A stretch of DNA of 64,000 bases from the NCBI RefSeq assembly GCF_003464085.1, contig NZ_QSDR01000026.1, forward strand, positions 1 through 64,000. Direction: 5' to 3'. The position numbers and the translations under genes were made by a program. A model generated the notes under the pieces. It was not told the DNA's origin, did not search any database, and saw only the letters and a list, made by a program, of their open reading frames with translations. Source of the DNA: Clostridium sp. AM58-1XD. Its GTDB lineage: Bacteria; Bacillota; Clostridia; Lachnospirales; Lachnospiraceae. Below, in pieces: positions 9,167 to 17,502 of this stretch (position 1 is the first letter of the stretch; every line of letters starts with the position of its first letter).

Positions 9167-9508
9167 CTATCCTGCCAGCGCAGCTTCTTTCGTATCGAAT
9201 AAACTTACAAATTTGGGGATTCCTCCTATATTCAGAATCCTCTTCACCTGGCTTCCTGCCCCGTAAATCGTCACCTTTCCTCCGCTGCCCGCCATCTGCT
9301 TATACCTGTTCAAAAGCACGCCGATTCCGGAGGAATCCATAAATACGGTTTTTGAAAAATCGAATACTACCCGGTTAATATAATTTTCTGCCAGTAAAAG
9401 ATCTGTTTCATACTTCAGATTTCTGCAGTTATGATGGTCCAGTTCTTTCGGGAGATGAACGACGAGCGTCGTTCCGTGTGCCTCATAAGTAAACGTATTT
9501 CTGTCCAT
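9167..9508 (-). CDS. spoIIAA: Anti-sigma F factor antagonist SpoIIAA
   Basis: A STAS-domain protein of 113 residues that releases SigF by binding SpoIIAB. The phosphorylation site is Ser59 in FMDSSGIGVLLNRYK, matching Ser58 of Bacillus SpoIIAA. It is the first gene of the operon, and the ATG has GGAAGGAGTATGAGGA upstream. The leader contains a small hairpin (GGACGGC at 9545-9551 pairing with 9565-9571), and the region should hold a SigH promoter, though I could not identify one with confidence. Confidence 0.95.
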   Translation of the reverse strand: MDRNTFTYEAHGTTLVVHLPKELDHHNCRNLKYETDLLLAENYINRVVFDFSKTVFMDSSGIGVLLNRYKQMAGSGGKVTIYGAGSQVKRILNIGGIPKFVSLFDTKEAALAG

Positions 9509-9594
9509 TCCTCATACTCCTTCCATAATTAGTTGCAACAGTTTGGACGGCAGCATATGTTCCCGCCGTCCTGAATGATTAAAATATATAAAAA

Positions 9595-9639
9595 AAAGAA
9601 GACACCACAAAAAATCTTATCTTTCGTAGTGTCTTCTTT
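9595..9639 (-). terminator. Terminator after the TPR gene
   Basis: Perfect 11-bp arms (9595-9605 and 9629-9639) are flanked by A-rich sequence on one side and T-rich sequence on the other. It lies 15 bp beyond the stop of the TPR gene and separates it from the spoIIA operon, and it may work in both directions. Confidence 0.75.
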
Positions 9640-9653
9640 CTTTTCTCTGACGA

Positions 9654-10958
9654 TTAATAACCGCGTTCTTCCTTAGCCTTTGCGGCCACATCGGAATTGC
9701 CGTAATTCATTATAATCTGGCCGAACAGTTCATTGGCCTTATCCGTCTGGTCCATACTCTTATAGACCATGGCTTCGCTGAAAATAACCTGCGGATTATC
9801 TGGTTTGATTCTCAGGCTCTTTTCGTAAAAATCGATCGCCTGCTCATGGTTTCCGTTTTCCTGTGCCTGGTCTCCCAGCTCTGCCAGAACCTGATAGCCG
9901 TTGGCTGCCATATCTTCATTTACCAGCTGGAGAATCGGCTGCACCGCACCGTCTGTAATCAGAGATCCGTCCATATTGGCATAGATCTGTACAGCCGTTT
10001 TAAAGTCATCGTTTCGATAAGCCTGAAGTATCTGTGCCAGCATACTGTACTGGGTGATAATGCCTCCGCTCGTGTCCGCAACCGTCGACAGGGATTCCTC
10101 TGCCTGCTCCTTCTCAGCTGTCGTATTCTCCAGCTGTTCCGTCAGCTTGTCGATTTCCATGCTCTTTTCATTCAGCATGCTGCTGTAGTTCAGAATTTCT
10201 TTATTGTGAATGTTATTCAGCGACTTCGTTTTTGCCGGCATGACCAGGAAAAAGAATGCCGCCATACCCAGAGCGAGTCCGATCAGTATATTGACGATCA
10301 TCTGGCCGCCCGTATTTTCTTTATAAGAAGGCGGAATAATTACATCATCGTCCTGCATCTGCTTATGGGAAAACGCGTTGGCCAGCTTCCGCTTTTCGAT
10401 TTCCGCTCTTCCCGTATGGGACTTGACAATGGACATATACCACTGCCCCTTCGGATTGTTTTTATCAATCTGAAGCACCCGGTAAAGGGATTTTCCCGCT
10501 TTCGTATAATCTTCATGAGCCATATATAAGAGGGCCAGAAGGAGATGCGCTTTGACAAAATTAGGATTCTCTTCCACGATGCCAGCCAGCTGAAGCACTG
10601 CAAGATCATCACTGCTGTGCTGTGCATACCAAAGAGCCTGGTTGTATTTCTTTATATTCTGGTCAACGGCTTCCAGGCGGCCTGGCTTCCTCTGTATCTC
10701 TTCCAGATAATAGTCACATCGGTTGTTGTCCGGCTGCAGGTTGAGACTGATCACCCACTGCACAATTGCATCGGAAACTTCCCCCATTTCATAATAGATA
10801 AGACCCAGAAGATTTCTGGCGTCCGTCTGATATTTGTTGAAATGAAGGCTCTTTTTCAGAGCTTCCGCCGCGCCCGTCAGATCCCTGATCTGCGCCCGCT
10901 CCAGCCCTAGATTATAAAAACTGTTTGCAATCTGTCCGTTTCTTTTTACATAATCCAT
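9654..10958 (-). CDS. Tetratricopeptide-repeat protein with one membrane segment
   Basis: A 434-residue protein. The N-terminal 200 residues hold several TPR-like helix pairs (for example around 8-75 and 130-175). One membrane segment lies at about 221-243 (MIVNILIGLALGMAAFFFLV). It is followed by a predicted coiled coil (about 255-300) and a C-terminal TPR region with a clear repeat at about 360-400 (NHEQAIDFYEKSLRIKPDNP). The family is known in Clostridia but has no defined function. It probably scaffolds protein complexes at the membrane. It is 8 bp downstream of the 47-residue gene and likely part of a folC operon. Confidence 0.8.
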   Translation of the reverse strand: MDYVKRNGQIANSFYNLGLERAQIRDLTGAAEALKKSLHFNKYQTDARNLLGLIYYEMGEVSDAIVQWVISLNLQPDNNRCDYYLEEIQRKPGRLEAVDQNIKKYNQALWYAQHSSDDLAVLQLAGIVEENPNFVKAHLLLALLYMAHEDYTKAGKSLYRVLQIDKNNPKGQWYMSIVKSHTGRAEIEKRKLANAFSHKQMQDDDVIIPPSYKENTGGQMIVNILIGLALGMAAFFFLVMPAKTKSLNNIHNKEILNYSSMLNEKSMEIDKLTEQLENTTAEKEQAEESLSTVADTSGGIITQYSMLAQILQAYRNDDFKTAVQIYANMDGSLITDGAVQPILQLVNEDMAANGYQVLAELGDQAQENGNHEQAIDFYEKSLRIKPDNPQVIFSEAMVYKSMDQTDKANELFGQIIMNYGNSDVAAKAKEERGY

Positions 10959-10966
10959 AGGTATCC

Positions 10967-11110
10967 CTATTCCCTTTTTCCCTTCATCATTTCCATCATG
11001 ATATCTGTCATATCCGTCAAATCGCTTTTAACGATGGCGTCCTCTACTTCTTCCACATCCATACTCGGTTTAAATCTGGCGATTTCTTCATCAAAATTAA
11101 TCTGGTCCAT
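10967..11110 (-). CDS. Small acidic protein, 47 residues
   Basis: A short frame opening MDQINFDEEIARFKPSMDV and ending in MMKGKRE. It starts 14 bases inside the end of folC, has GGAGG 12 nt upstream of its ATG, and stops 8 bp before the TPR gene. It is rich in Asp, Glu and Met and has no membrane segment. The tight packing between two genes, the ribosome site and a sensible amino-acid composition support it as a real gene. I do not recognise a family. Confidence 0.6.
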   Translation of the reverse strand: MDQINFDEEIARFKPSMDVEEVEDAIVKSDLTDMTDIMMEMMKGKRE

Positions 11111-12446
11111 ATTCTTTCAGCGCCTCCTTTACTTCCCCCACAAAATAGAGGGATCCTGCACAATACAAAGTTTCATCTTCTTTCCTGTCTCTTAGACTGT
11201 CTTCAAACGCTTCTTTTACCGAACCGCTTACTTTTACAGGACAGGCTGCATATTTTTCAAACACCTTCTGAATCGTATATGTATCCAGTCCGCGGCTGTT
11301 TCCTATATGTGCTATGGTGATTTCCTTCCATTCTACGCCGCCGCACAAAATCTCCGCCATTCTGTCATATTCTTTATCCGCAACTACTGAAAACAGCAGC
11401 TTTGCCGTTCCACCAATCTGCCTCACGGTTTCTGTAAATTTTAAAATACCATCCGCATTATGAGCTCCATCCAGATAAACTCCCGGCAGTACCTGTTCCA
11501 TTCTTCCAGGCCATTTAGTACGTTCTATTCCCATAAGAACTGCGTCCCGATCGATCCGACCGTCTCCCAGGACCTCCAGAGCTTTGATCGCCGTGACTGC
11601 GTTTTCTGCCTGATAAAGGGCTGGAAACGGTACTGTAACGAGAATCTGATCTTCCCTCTCACCGTGTTTCCATCCTGTTCTTACAAGAACACTGCCGTCT
11701 GTAAGCTCCGCCTCATAATCGGAAGGATATACCGGATAATACGGCGCATTGTGCTCTTCAGCCTTTTTTCTGATCACCTGTTCCGCTGCCTCTGATGACG
11801 CAGAAAAAACGACGGGGACATTATTTTTTATAATTCCTGCTTTTTCCCCGGCTATCTCTTCTATGGTATTGCCCAGAAATTCCATATGATCCATGCCGAT
11901 TGAGGTAATGACGCTTATCTTTGGCATACAGATATTCGTAGCGTCCAGACGGCCGCCAAGGCCTGTTTCCAAAATAATGTAGTCCGCCTTTTCCTCGCAA
12001 AAATAAATCATAGCTATATAGAACAGGAATTCAAAAAATGCCGGGTGAGAGATTCCATCTTTCATACATGCCCGAATGTCTCCCAAAGCCTGACGGAAAC
12101 AATGTTCAAAATCTGTTTTTCCAATCATTTCCCCATTCAGGCAGATTCGTTCTCTCATGCTTACCAGATGAGGCGATGTAAAAGTTCCTACGCGGTATCC
12201 TGCCTCTTTCAGAACGGAAGAAAGAAACGCACATACAGATCCTTTTCCGTTCGTCCCCGCCACATGGATGATCCTGCCTTCAGGAATTCTTCCAATTCGC
12301 TCAAAAACTTTCCTGATAACCGGGATGGAGTGCTTTTCCTTTGTAAACATTGGTATCTGTAGGAGATACTCTTGTGCATCTCCATTAAATCTGATTTCTT
12401 CTGGTCTGAATTCTCTGTTTTCCATTTTTTCGACTGTTATCCTCAT
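11097..12446 (-). CDS. folC: Folylpolyglutamate synthase / dihydrofolate synthase
   Basis: Adds glutamate to dihydropteroate and to folates in the cytoplasm, using ATP. The P-loop HVAGTNGKGSVCAFL and the Mur-ligase-like segments ILETGLGGRLDATN, TSIGMDHMEFLGNT and YLDGAHNADG are all present. The open frame reaches back to 12521, but homology begins at about the ENREF segment. The ATG at 12446 (449 residues, weak AGAAG upstream) and the ATG at 12425 are both plausible starts. Its 3' end overlaps the 47-residue gene. Confidence 0.93.
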   Translation of the reverse strand: MRITVEKMENREFRPEEIRFNGDAQEYLLQIPMFTKEKHSIPVIRKVFERIGRIPEGRIIHVAGTNGKGSVCAFLSSVLKEAGYRVGTFTSPHLVSMRERICLNGEMIGKTDFEHCFRQALGDIRACMKDGISHPAFFEFLFYIAMIYFCEEKADYIILETGLGGRLDATNICMPKISVITSIGMDHMEFLGNTIEEIAGEKAGIIKNNVPVVFSASSEAAEQVIRKKAEEHNAPYYPVYPSDYEAELTDGSVLVRTGWKHGEREDQILVTVPFPALYQAENAVTAIKALEVLGDGRIDRDAVLMGIERTKWPGRMEQVLPGVYLDGAHNADGILKFTETVRQIGGTAKLLFSVVADKEYDRMAEILCGGVEWKEITIAHIGNSRGLDTYTIQKVFEKYAACPVKVSGSVKEAFEDSLRDRKEDETLYCAGSLYFVGEVKEALKEYGPD

Positions 12447-12739
12447 GATCTTCTGACAGGTATTCCGTCTGCAGTAGCAGACGAAAGCGGCAAAACTGGT
12501 ATATCTTTCCTGTCCGCACACTATGAATATTATAATATAAAGCGGTGAATATGCAAGGATATTCTTTCGATTAAAATTGCCATAATATGCACCTTATGTC
12601 AAGCTCTGTATTTATTTTCTTCTTCATTATACAGAAAGTGTCAAAAAATGACAACTGAAAGGTTTTATTCTGTCGCGGATTAGAATTCAAACGGATTCCC
12701 GGGCCGCGGCATTTCTGACAGCATGGAGTTCGCTTTAGC

Positions 12740-12779
12740 GAACTCCCGCACTGAGCGCGGTACCCGATAAAGCGGGGCA
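12740..12779 (-). repeat. Dispersed GC-rich repeat, family C, copy 1
   Basis: On the minus strand this 40-bp core (starting GCCCCGCTTTATCGGG) matches 60843-60882 on the plus strand at 38 or so of 40 positions. An outlying piece, CGCTCCGC(C/T)ATGGA (about 12787-12800 here), is also shared. It lies in the 480-bp gap between folC and the aminotransferase gene, along with small palindromes such as TTCGCTTTAGCGAA. No gene is visible in the gap. Confidence 0.6.
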
Positions 12780-12870
12780 CGAGCTGTCCATGGCGGAGCG
12801 CTTTTTACTTTCCAAAAATCAAGCACCTTAATACTTTACAAGAACAGGGTCTTTCCTGGAAAGCAAAAAA

Positions 12871-12904
12871 TCCGGCACAGGGAAAAGGGGAACCCTGTGC
12901 CGGA
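12871..12904 (-). terminator. Terminator of the aminotransferase/TRAP operon
   Basis: A perfect 12-bp GC-rich stem (12871-12882 with 12893-12904) followed on the minus strand by TTTTTT. It lies 27 bp after the stop of the aminotransferase gene. Confidence 0.88.
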
Positions 12905-12930
12905 TCTCTTCATTTTTGATTCGTTTCGTT

Positions 12931-14127
12931 TTACTGGATTTCTTCAATAGAACGCTTCAACTGCTCCATAGCCTGTTCCAGAATAAATCTTGGACATGCT
13001 ACATTGAAGCGCAGGAATCCATCACCTCCCGATCCGAACCAGCTTCCCATGTCTACGCCTATGTGGGCTTTATGGGCAATAAAATGTTCAATCTGCTCTG
13101 TATTCATACCAGTATCTCTGAAATCCACCCATACCAGATAGGTCGCTTCCGGTTTCTGCATATGCAGCATCGGCAGATTTTCTTCCAGATACTTCTTCAT
13201 GTAATTCATATTGTCGTCCAGATATTCATTCAGCGCTTCCACATAATTTCCAGACTCATTATATGCCGCTTCCATAGCCACCGGGCCAAACCAGTTCATA
13301 TTAAATATCCGGTTGGCGTTTAAGCCGGTTACAAATGCTTTCCTCATTTCATCATTAGGAATAATGGTATATGCCGTCTGAAGTCCCGCCAGGTTAAATG
13401 TCTTACTGGGCGCATAATTAGTAATCGTATTGTTTTTGATTTTCTCAGAAATGCTGCACACTGCCTGGTGATGAACACCTTTCATCATCAGGTCGGCATG
13501 AATTTCATCCGATACCAGCACTACGCCGTTGTCGGCACAGATATTTCCAAGCCGTTCCAGCTCTTCCCTGGTCCAGGCCCGGCCCACCGGATTGTGAGGA
13601 TTGGAAAGGATCATCAGCTTGTTCCTCGGGTCTTTTGCCTTTTCCTCCAGATCTTCGAAGTCAATTGTATAATATCCGTTTTCTTCTTTCAGGACGTTTT
13701 CTACCATTCTGCGTTCATTATTGCGTATGCCGTCCATAAATGGATAATATACTGGCGTTTGAATGATGATTCCGTCTCCGGGCTCCGTAAAGTTCTGTAT
13801 TGCAATGGTAAATCCCGGAATAACACCCGGTGTAAAAATGATCCATTCTTTTTTGACTTCCCAGTGATATCTGCGGCTCACCCAGCTCATAATCGCTTCG
13901 TAGAAGCTGTCAGGTTTTGTGGAGTAGCCGTAAATGCCTTCAGCTGCTTTCTTTTTAACAGCATCAATCACTTCCTTCGGAGCCTGAAAGTCCATATCAG
14001 CAATCCACATCGGTATCATTTCTACAGATTCATCCACGCCGAACTTTGCGTTGCAGCCGTCCCACTTTATGCTTCTGGTGCCTTTTCTCTCTACATACCG
14101 GTTAAAATAATCTCTCGTGTATTCCAT
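12931..14127 (-). CDS. MalY/PatB-family PLP aminotransferase (C-S lyase type)
   Basis: A fold type I pyridoxal-phosphate enzyme of 398 residues, matching the MalY/PatB family (cystathionine beta-lyase, cysteine-S-conjugate beta-lyase). It opens with a DYFNRYVERKGTRSIKWD segment typical of that family. It has PHNPVGRAWTREEL, the Asp region VSDEIHADL and the PLP lysine in APSKTFNLAGLQ. Such enzymes convert S-substituted cysteines to pyruvate, ammonia and a thiol. Here it is the last gene of an operon with an M24 peptidase, a TRAP transporter and a cysteine desulfidase, so C-S lyase activity is more likely than plain transamination (an inference). Confidence 0.88.
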   Translation of the reverse strand: MEYTRDYFNRYVERKGTRSIKWDGCNAKFGVDESVEMIPMWIADMDFQAPKEVIDAVKKKAAEGIYGYSTKPDSFYEAIMSWVSRRYHWEVKKEWIIFTPGVIPGFTIAIQNFTEPGDGIIIQTPVYYPFMDGIRNNERRMVENVLKEENGYYTIDFEDLEEKAKDPRNKLMILSNPHNPVGRAWTREELERLGNICADNGVVLVSDEIHADLMMKGVHHQAVCSISEKIKNNTITNYAPSKTFNLAGLQTAYTIIPNDEMRKAFVTGLNANRIFNMNWFGPVAMEAAYNESGNYVEALNEYLDDNMNYMKKYLEENLPMLHMQKPEATYLVWVDFRDTGMNTEQIEHFIAHKAHIGVDMGSWFGSGGDGFLRFNVACPRFILEQAMEQLKRSIEEIQ

Positions 14128-14149
14128 AGTCTCCCTGCCTTCTTATCCC

Positions 14150-15337
14150 TTAGAAAATATACAGCGTCTCGTTTGGATGTGTAAAGAATTCACAGCCGTC
14201 CTCTGTAATCAGGAAGGTGTCTTCAATATTATAGCTGTGGTTTTTGCTGCTGTAATAAGGCATCTCCAGGCAGAATACCATGCCAGGTTCGAAAATCCTC
14301 TTTTCATCTCCTGCGATAAACGGCGCTTCTTCCGTAAAACGGTTACAGCCGATGGAATGGCCGTGATGGCCTCTCTTATATCCCCGGATATCAGCTTTGA
14401 TCGTATTCTGAATTTCCTGGAACACGTCGCACATTCTGACTCCTGGTCCAAGCATCCTTCTGGCACATTCCACGCCTTTCCAGAGGCTTGCATAAATCTC
14501 TTCTCTGTGCTTGTCCGTATGGTTTCCAACTGCAAATGTTCTTGCCAAATCGGCGCCGTATCCGCAGTACATCGGGCCGCCGTCCAGCCTTACGATGTCT
14601 CCCAGCTGAATCCTGTTGTGGCGCGGAACGACTGCCGGGGCGAAGTCTGCTCCAATCGTGTGGGCCTGAAGGGCGCACATCACATCCGGAGACTGATTCT
14701 GGCAGTTATTCTTAAAGAGCATCATGATGTCTGCTTCCGTCATTCCCGGTACGCACTCTTTTGCCGTTTTGTACATGGCTACTTCCGATATCTCTGCCGC
14801 TGTGCGGAGCACATCGATCTCCCACGGTGTCTTAATCATTCTGGATTCTACAAGGGTACTGCTGCAGTCTGTCAGCTCTCCGTCTGCAAATACCTCCTTT
14901 AAGTAATCCCATTTTGAATGGGAAATCACTTCACTCTCCACGCCTACTTTCGGTGCCTTGTATTGATCGAGCACCACCTCGGCTGCCATGCGGAAGGTAC
15001 GGAACAGGTCCGGCTGCGCAGGCTTGTCTTCCTCTTCTTCCTTTGCATAATCTTCAATATAAATCCATACAGGATAAGAAATGATCTCGATATCTTTGCA
15101 GCTGGAATCAGCGGCCTGCTTCTCGAATTCATTGCAGATCAGAGTAATTTTTCCTTCTTTCGGAACAATTGCCGCCGTCAGACCAATCTGATTAGACAAG
15201 TACAAAAACTGGCTTGCAAAACCGGTGCTATAGAAGATCGCCTCCGGAGAAGTAATGATCATCGCGTCCAGACCTGTCTTTGCCATGCATGACTGCAGCC
15301 TCTCCTGAACTGCCAACTGGTTTCTTTTTTCTAACAT
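14150..15337 (-). CDS. M24-family metallopeptidase (Xaa-Pro peptidase-like)
   Basis: A creatinase/prolidase-type enzyme of about 395 residues. The N-terminal creatinase-like domain spans about 10-150. The C-terminal pita-bread domain carries metal ligands in RLDGGPMYCGYGADLARTF (two Asp), GHHGHSIGC (His) and FCLEMPYYS plus the later NIEDTFLITEDG (two Glu). The start is taken as ATG 15337, with AAGGAGG 6 nt upstream; an ATG at 15343 overlaps that site. Substrates of this subfamily include dipeptides and amide-linked compounds. Its place between TRAP permease and C-S lyase genes suggests it opens an amide or peptide bond in the imported compound (an inference). Confidence 0.88.
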   Translation of the reverse strand: MLEKRNQLAVQERLQSCMAKTGLDAMIITSPEAIFYSTGFASQFLYLSNQIGLTAAIVPKEGKITLICNEFEKQAADSSCKDIEIISYPVWIYIEDYAKEEEEDKPAQPDLFRTFRMAAEVVLDQYKAPKVGVESEVISHSKWDYLKEVFADGELTDCSSTLVESRMIKTPWEIDVLRTAAEISEVAMYKTAKECVPGMTEADIMMLFKNNCQNQSPDVMCALQAHTIGADFAPAVVPRHNRIQLGDIVRLDGGPMYCGYGADLARTFAVGNHTDKHREEIYASLWKGVECARRMLGPGVRMCDVFQEIQNTIKADIRGYKRGHHGHSIGCNRFTEEAPFIAGDEKRIFEPGMVFCLEMPYYSSKNHSYNIEDTFLITEDGCEFFTHPNETLYIF

Positions 15338-15367
15338 GTTCATCCTCCTTAACAGTATATAATTTTC

Positions 15368-16642
15368 TTACCCTACCAGATTTGGCAGAGCCATAATCAG
15401 AGCAGGACAATAAGTAATAATCAGCAAGCTGGCGAGGTTTACGCCTAAAAACGGCCAGACGCCGGGCAGCATATCCAGCATATCCATCTTTGTAATAGAA
15501 TTAGTTACGAACAGGTTCATTCCAAACGGCGGTGTGTACATGCCCAGAGCCAGGTTGGAAATCATGATAATACACATATGAACGCCGTCCACTCCCAGAT
15601 TAATTCCCATATTGAACACGAGCGGAGCGATAATCAGGATCGCTGCAGAACCATCCATGAACATTCCCATAACGAGAAGAATCAGGTTCAGGATTAAAAG
15701 GAATACAATTTTAGATGTAACTTTTGAAAGAAGCACGGTTGTGATAACGGTAGAAATCTGGCTGACTGTCAGAATCCATGCAAGTACGGTAGCTGCTGAA
15801 ATCAGCACGAGTACCTGTGCGCATCCGATTGCAGATTCGATTGCAACTTTCCAAAGACGGTCCAAAGTGAGTTCTTTATATACAAACATTCCTACAAACA
15901 GCGCATATACAGCTGAGATTGCCGCAGATTCCGTAGGAGTACAGATTCCGGAATAGATTCCACCAAGGATGATTACTGGAACCATGAGAGCTGCTCCAGC
16001 TCTTTTTGTTGCAACGAGAAGTTCCTTTTTCGTTGCCTTTTTATCTCTTGGCAGGTTATGCTTTTTCGCAAAGAAATAGATGTAAATCAAACTGCTCAGT
16101 CCCAGGATAATGCCGGCTGTAATACCTGCCATAAAGCATTTTCCTACGGATACACCCGTTGTTACGCAGAAAACGATGATCGTAACGCTTGGAGGAATAA
16201 CGAGAGCTACAGAACCGGAGGAAGCAAGAAGGCCTGCGATAAAGCGGTTCGGATATTTTCTTTCCTTCAGTTCCGGATACATGAGTTTACCAATGGCGAT
16301 AATTGTCGCCGGGCTGGAGCCGGAAAGCGCTCCGAAGAACATGCTGGCCAGCTGTGTGGAAGCCGCAATTCCTCCGCATACATGGCCGATCAATGCGCGG
16401 GCCCAGTCCAGAAGACGTTTGGAGAGTCCGCCGCTGTCCATAAGATTTGCTGCAAAAATAAAGAATGGAAGTGCCATAAGCGCAAATGAGTCAATTCCAC
16501 CTACAAGACGCTGAATAATGACCATTGCGTCTACATCTGAACCAAAAATCAGCGACAGAAAGCCAGATAATCCCAGCGCAACCATAATCGGAGTGCTGCT
16601 GATAAATAAAACGATCAAGCCAATTAATAAAATAGGTACCAT
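15368..16642 (-). CDS. dctM: TRAP transporter large permease (DctM family)
   Basis: The large membrane subunit of a tripartite ATP-independent periplasmic-type transporter, which uses an ion gradient to import organic acids or related solutes. It has 424 residues and about 12 hydrophobic segments. Family segments include PFFIFAANLMDSGG, FFGALSGSSPATIIAIG and TPPFGMNLFVTNSI. It lies 15 bp downstream of dctQ and 30 bp upstream of the peptidase gene. Confidence 0.93.
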   Translation of the reverse strand: MVPILLIGLIVLFISSTPIMVALGLSGFLSLIFGSDVDAMVIIQRLVGGIDSFALMALPFFIFAANLMDSGGLSKRLLDWARALIGHVCGGIAASTQLASMFFGALSGSSPATIIAIGKLMYPELKERKYPNRFIAGLLASSGSVALVIPPSVTIIVFCVTTGVSVGKCFMAGITAGIILGLSSLIYIYFFAKKHNLPRDKKATKKELLVATKRAGAALMVPVIILGGIYSGICTPTESAAISAVYALFVGMFVYKELTLDRLWKVAIESAIGCAQVLVLISAATVLAWILTVSQISTVITTVLLSKVTSKIVFLLILNLILLVMGMFMDGSAAILIIAPLVFNMGINLGVDGVHMCIIMISNLALGMYTPPFGMNLFVTNSITKMDMLDMLPGVWPFLGVNLASLLIITYCPALIMALPNLVG

Positions 16643-16657
16643 ATCGCATCCCTCCCC

Positions 16658-17140
16658 TTATTCCTGTATTTTATATACGCCGAGCACATTGTCCAGCAGC
16701 ACTTCCAGAAGATGAATCTCTGTCAGTATGCCGCCAATCGGAACGCTCATATAGATCAGATAAATCGGCCATCCCAATGCCGGCGTCTTCTGCTGGGAAG
16801 CAAATGCAAACGCTGTATACTTCCATCCATAGTAACATAAAAGGCCTACAAACAGTGCACATGAGGCCAGCACAAAGACCGTTACAAATTTCTGAAAAGC
16901 GTCGCTCTTCACTCGACGGATTACATCGATTCCGAAATGAGCGGAACGCCTGAAGCAGACCGCACTACCGATAAATGTAATCCAGATCATGGAATAACGA
17001 ACGCCTTCCTCTCCCCATTGTGGTGCGACGCCCAGACGCCTTGCGATAACGTTATATGCTATAATAGCTGTAGCAAGCAATATGAAAAATCCCAAGAGTA
17101 TTTTTTCTGCCTTTACTACGTATTTCATAAATACTGCCAT
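16658..17140 (-). CDS. dctQ: TRAP transporter small permease (DctQ family)
   Basis: The small membrane subunit of the TRAP transporter, with four hydrophobic segments in about 160 residues. The start is the ATG at 17140, where GGGGGAATATCA gives an ideally spaced ribosome site; the frame continues upstream to 17197 without one. It contains the family segment GVRYSMIWITFIGSAVCFR. It is separated from the upstream dctP by 360 bp of hairpins and repeats. Confidence 0.9.
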   Translation of the reverse strand: MAVFMKYVVKAEKILLGFFILLATAIIAYNVIARRLGVAPQWGEEGVRYSMIWITFIGSAVCFRRSAHFGIDVIRRVKSDAFQKFVTVFVLASCALFVGLLCYYGWKYTAFAFASQQKTPALGWPIYLIYMSVPIGGILTEIHLLEVLLDNVLGVYKIQE

Positions 17141-17164
17141 TGATATTCCCCCTTTTTTTAATGA

Positions 17165-17281
17165 GGATGTTGCAAAACGTTGAATTAGCCGTGCCACTGA
17201 TACACGATTCCGTTCCAGGCAGTACCCAAATCACTACATCTGGTATCAGTGGCAATGCTTTTATTCCTTTTTGCAACACCC
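17165..17281. repeat. Nested inverted-repeat element in the dctP-dctQ gap
   Basis: Outer arms GTTGCAAAA (from about 17169) and TTTTTGCAAC (to about 17277) enclose inner arms GCCACTGATA (17193-17202) and TATCAGTGGC (17244-17253). The whole is about 115 bp and could fold as one long hairpin. It is non-coding. The inner motif resembles the CCGATACCAG arms at 3111 and 4573. It could be a small mobile-type element or an attenuator/terminator between dctP and dctQ. Confidence 0.5.
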
Positions 17282-17313
17282 TCTTTGTGACATTTTCCTT
17301 TCGCTCGTTTCCT

Positions 17314-17394
17314 CGCTTCACAAACGGCCGGGAAACGCGAACTCCGCTCCGCTCCGTTTGCGTAGCAAATATCTTCGCGCTTTCACAGCGCTCA
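17314..17394. repeat. GC-rich repeat, family A, copy 1
   Basis: An 81-bp unit starting CGCTTCACAAACGGCCGGG and ending CACAGCGCTCA. It is nearly identical to 17411-17491 and related to the pair at 23783-23918. It contains short self-complementary pieces. Confidence 0.75.
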
Positions 17395-17410
17395 GCCTTT
17401 TATTCCGCTT

Positions 17411-17491
17411 CGCTTCACAAACGGCCGGGAAACGCGAACTCCGCTTCGCTCCGTTTGCGTAGCAAATATCTTCGCGCTTTCACAGCGCTCA
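17411..17491. repeat. GC-rich repeat, family A, copy 2
   Basis: The second 81-bp unit, 97 bp in phase after copy 1 and differing from it at very few positions. It ends 12 bp before the dctP stop codon side, so both copies sit directly after dctP in the transcript. Confidence 0.75.
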
Positions 17492-17502
17492 GATATTTTT
17501 GA

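Noticed and set aside
12571..12780. 69-residue minus-strand frame in the folC-aminotransferase gap
   Set aside because: It consists largely of repeat family C and has no ribosome site or plausible composition.
13468..14184. Long plus-strand open frame opposite the aminotransferase gene
   Set aside because: Shadow of a clear PLP enzyme on the other strand, with no ribosome site or known domain.
17314..17491. Repeated units as a possible CRISPR array
   Set aside because: Only two copies, 81 bp each, with almost no spacer variation and no cas genes; better described as dispersed repeats.
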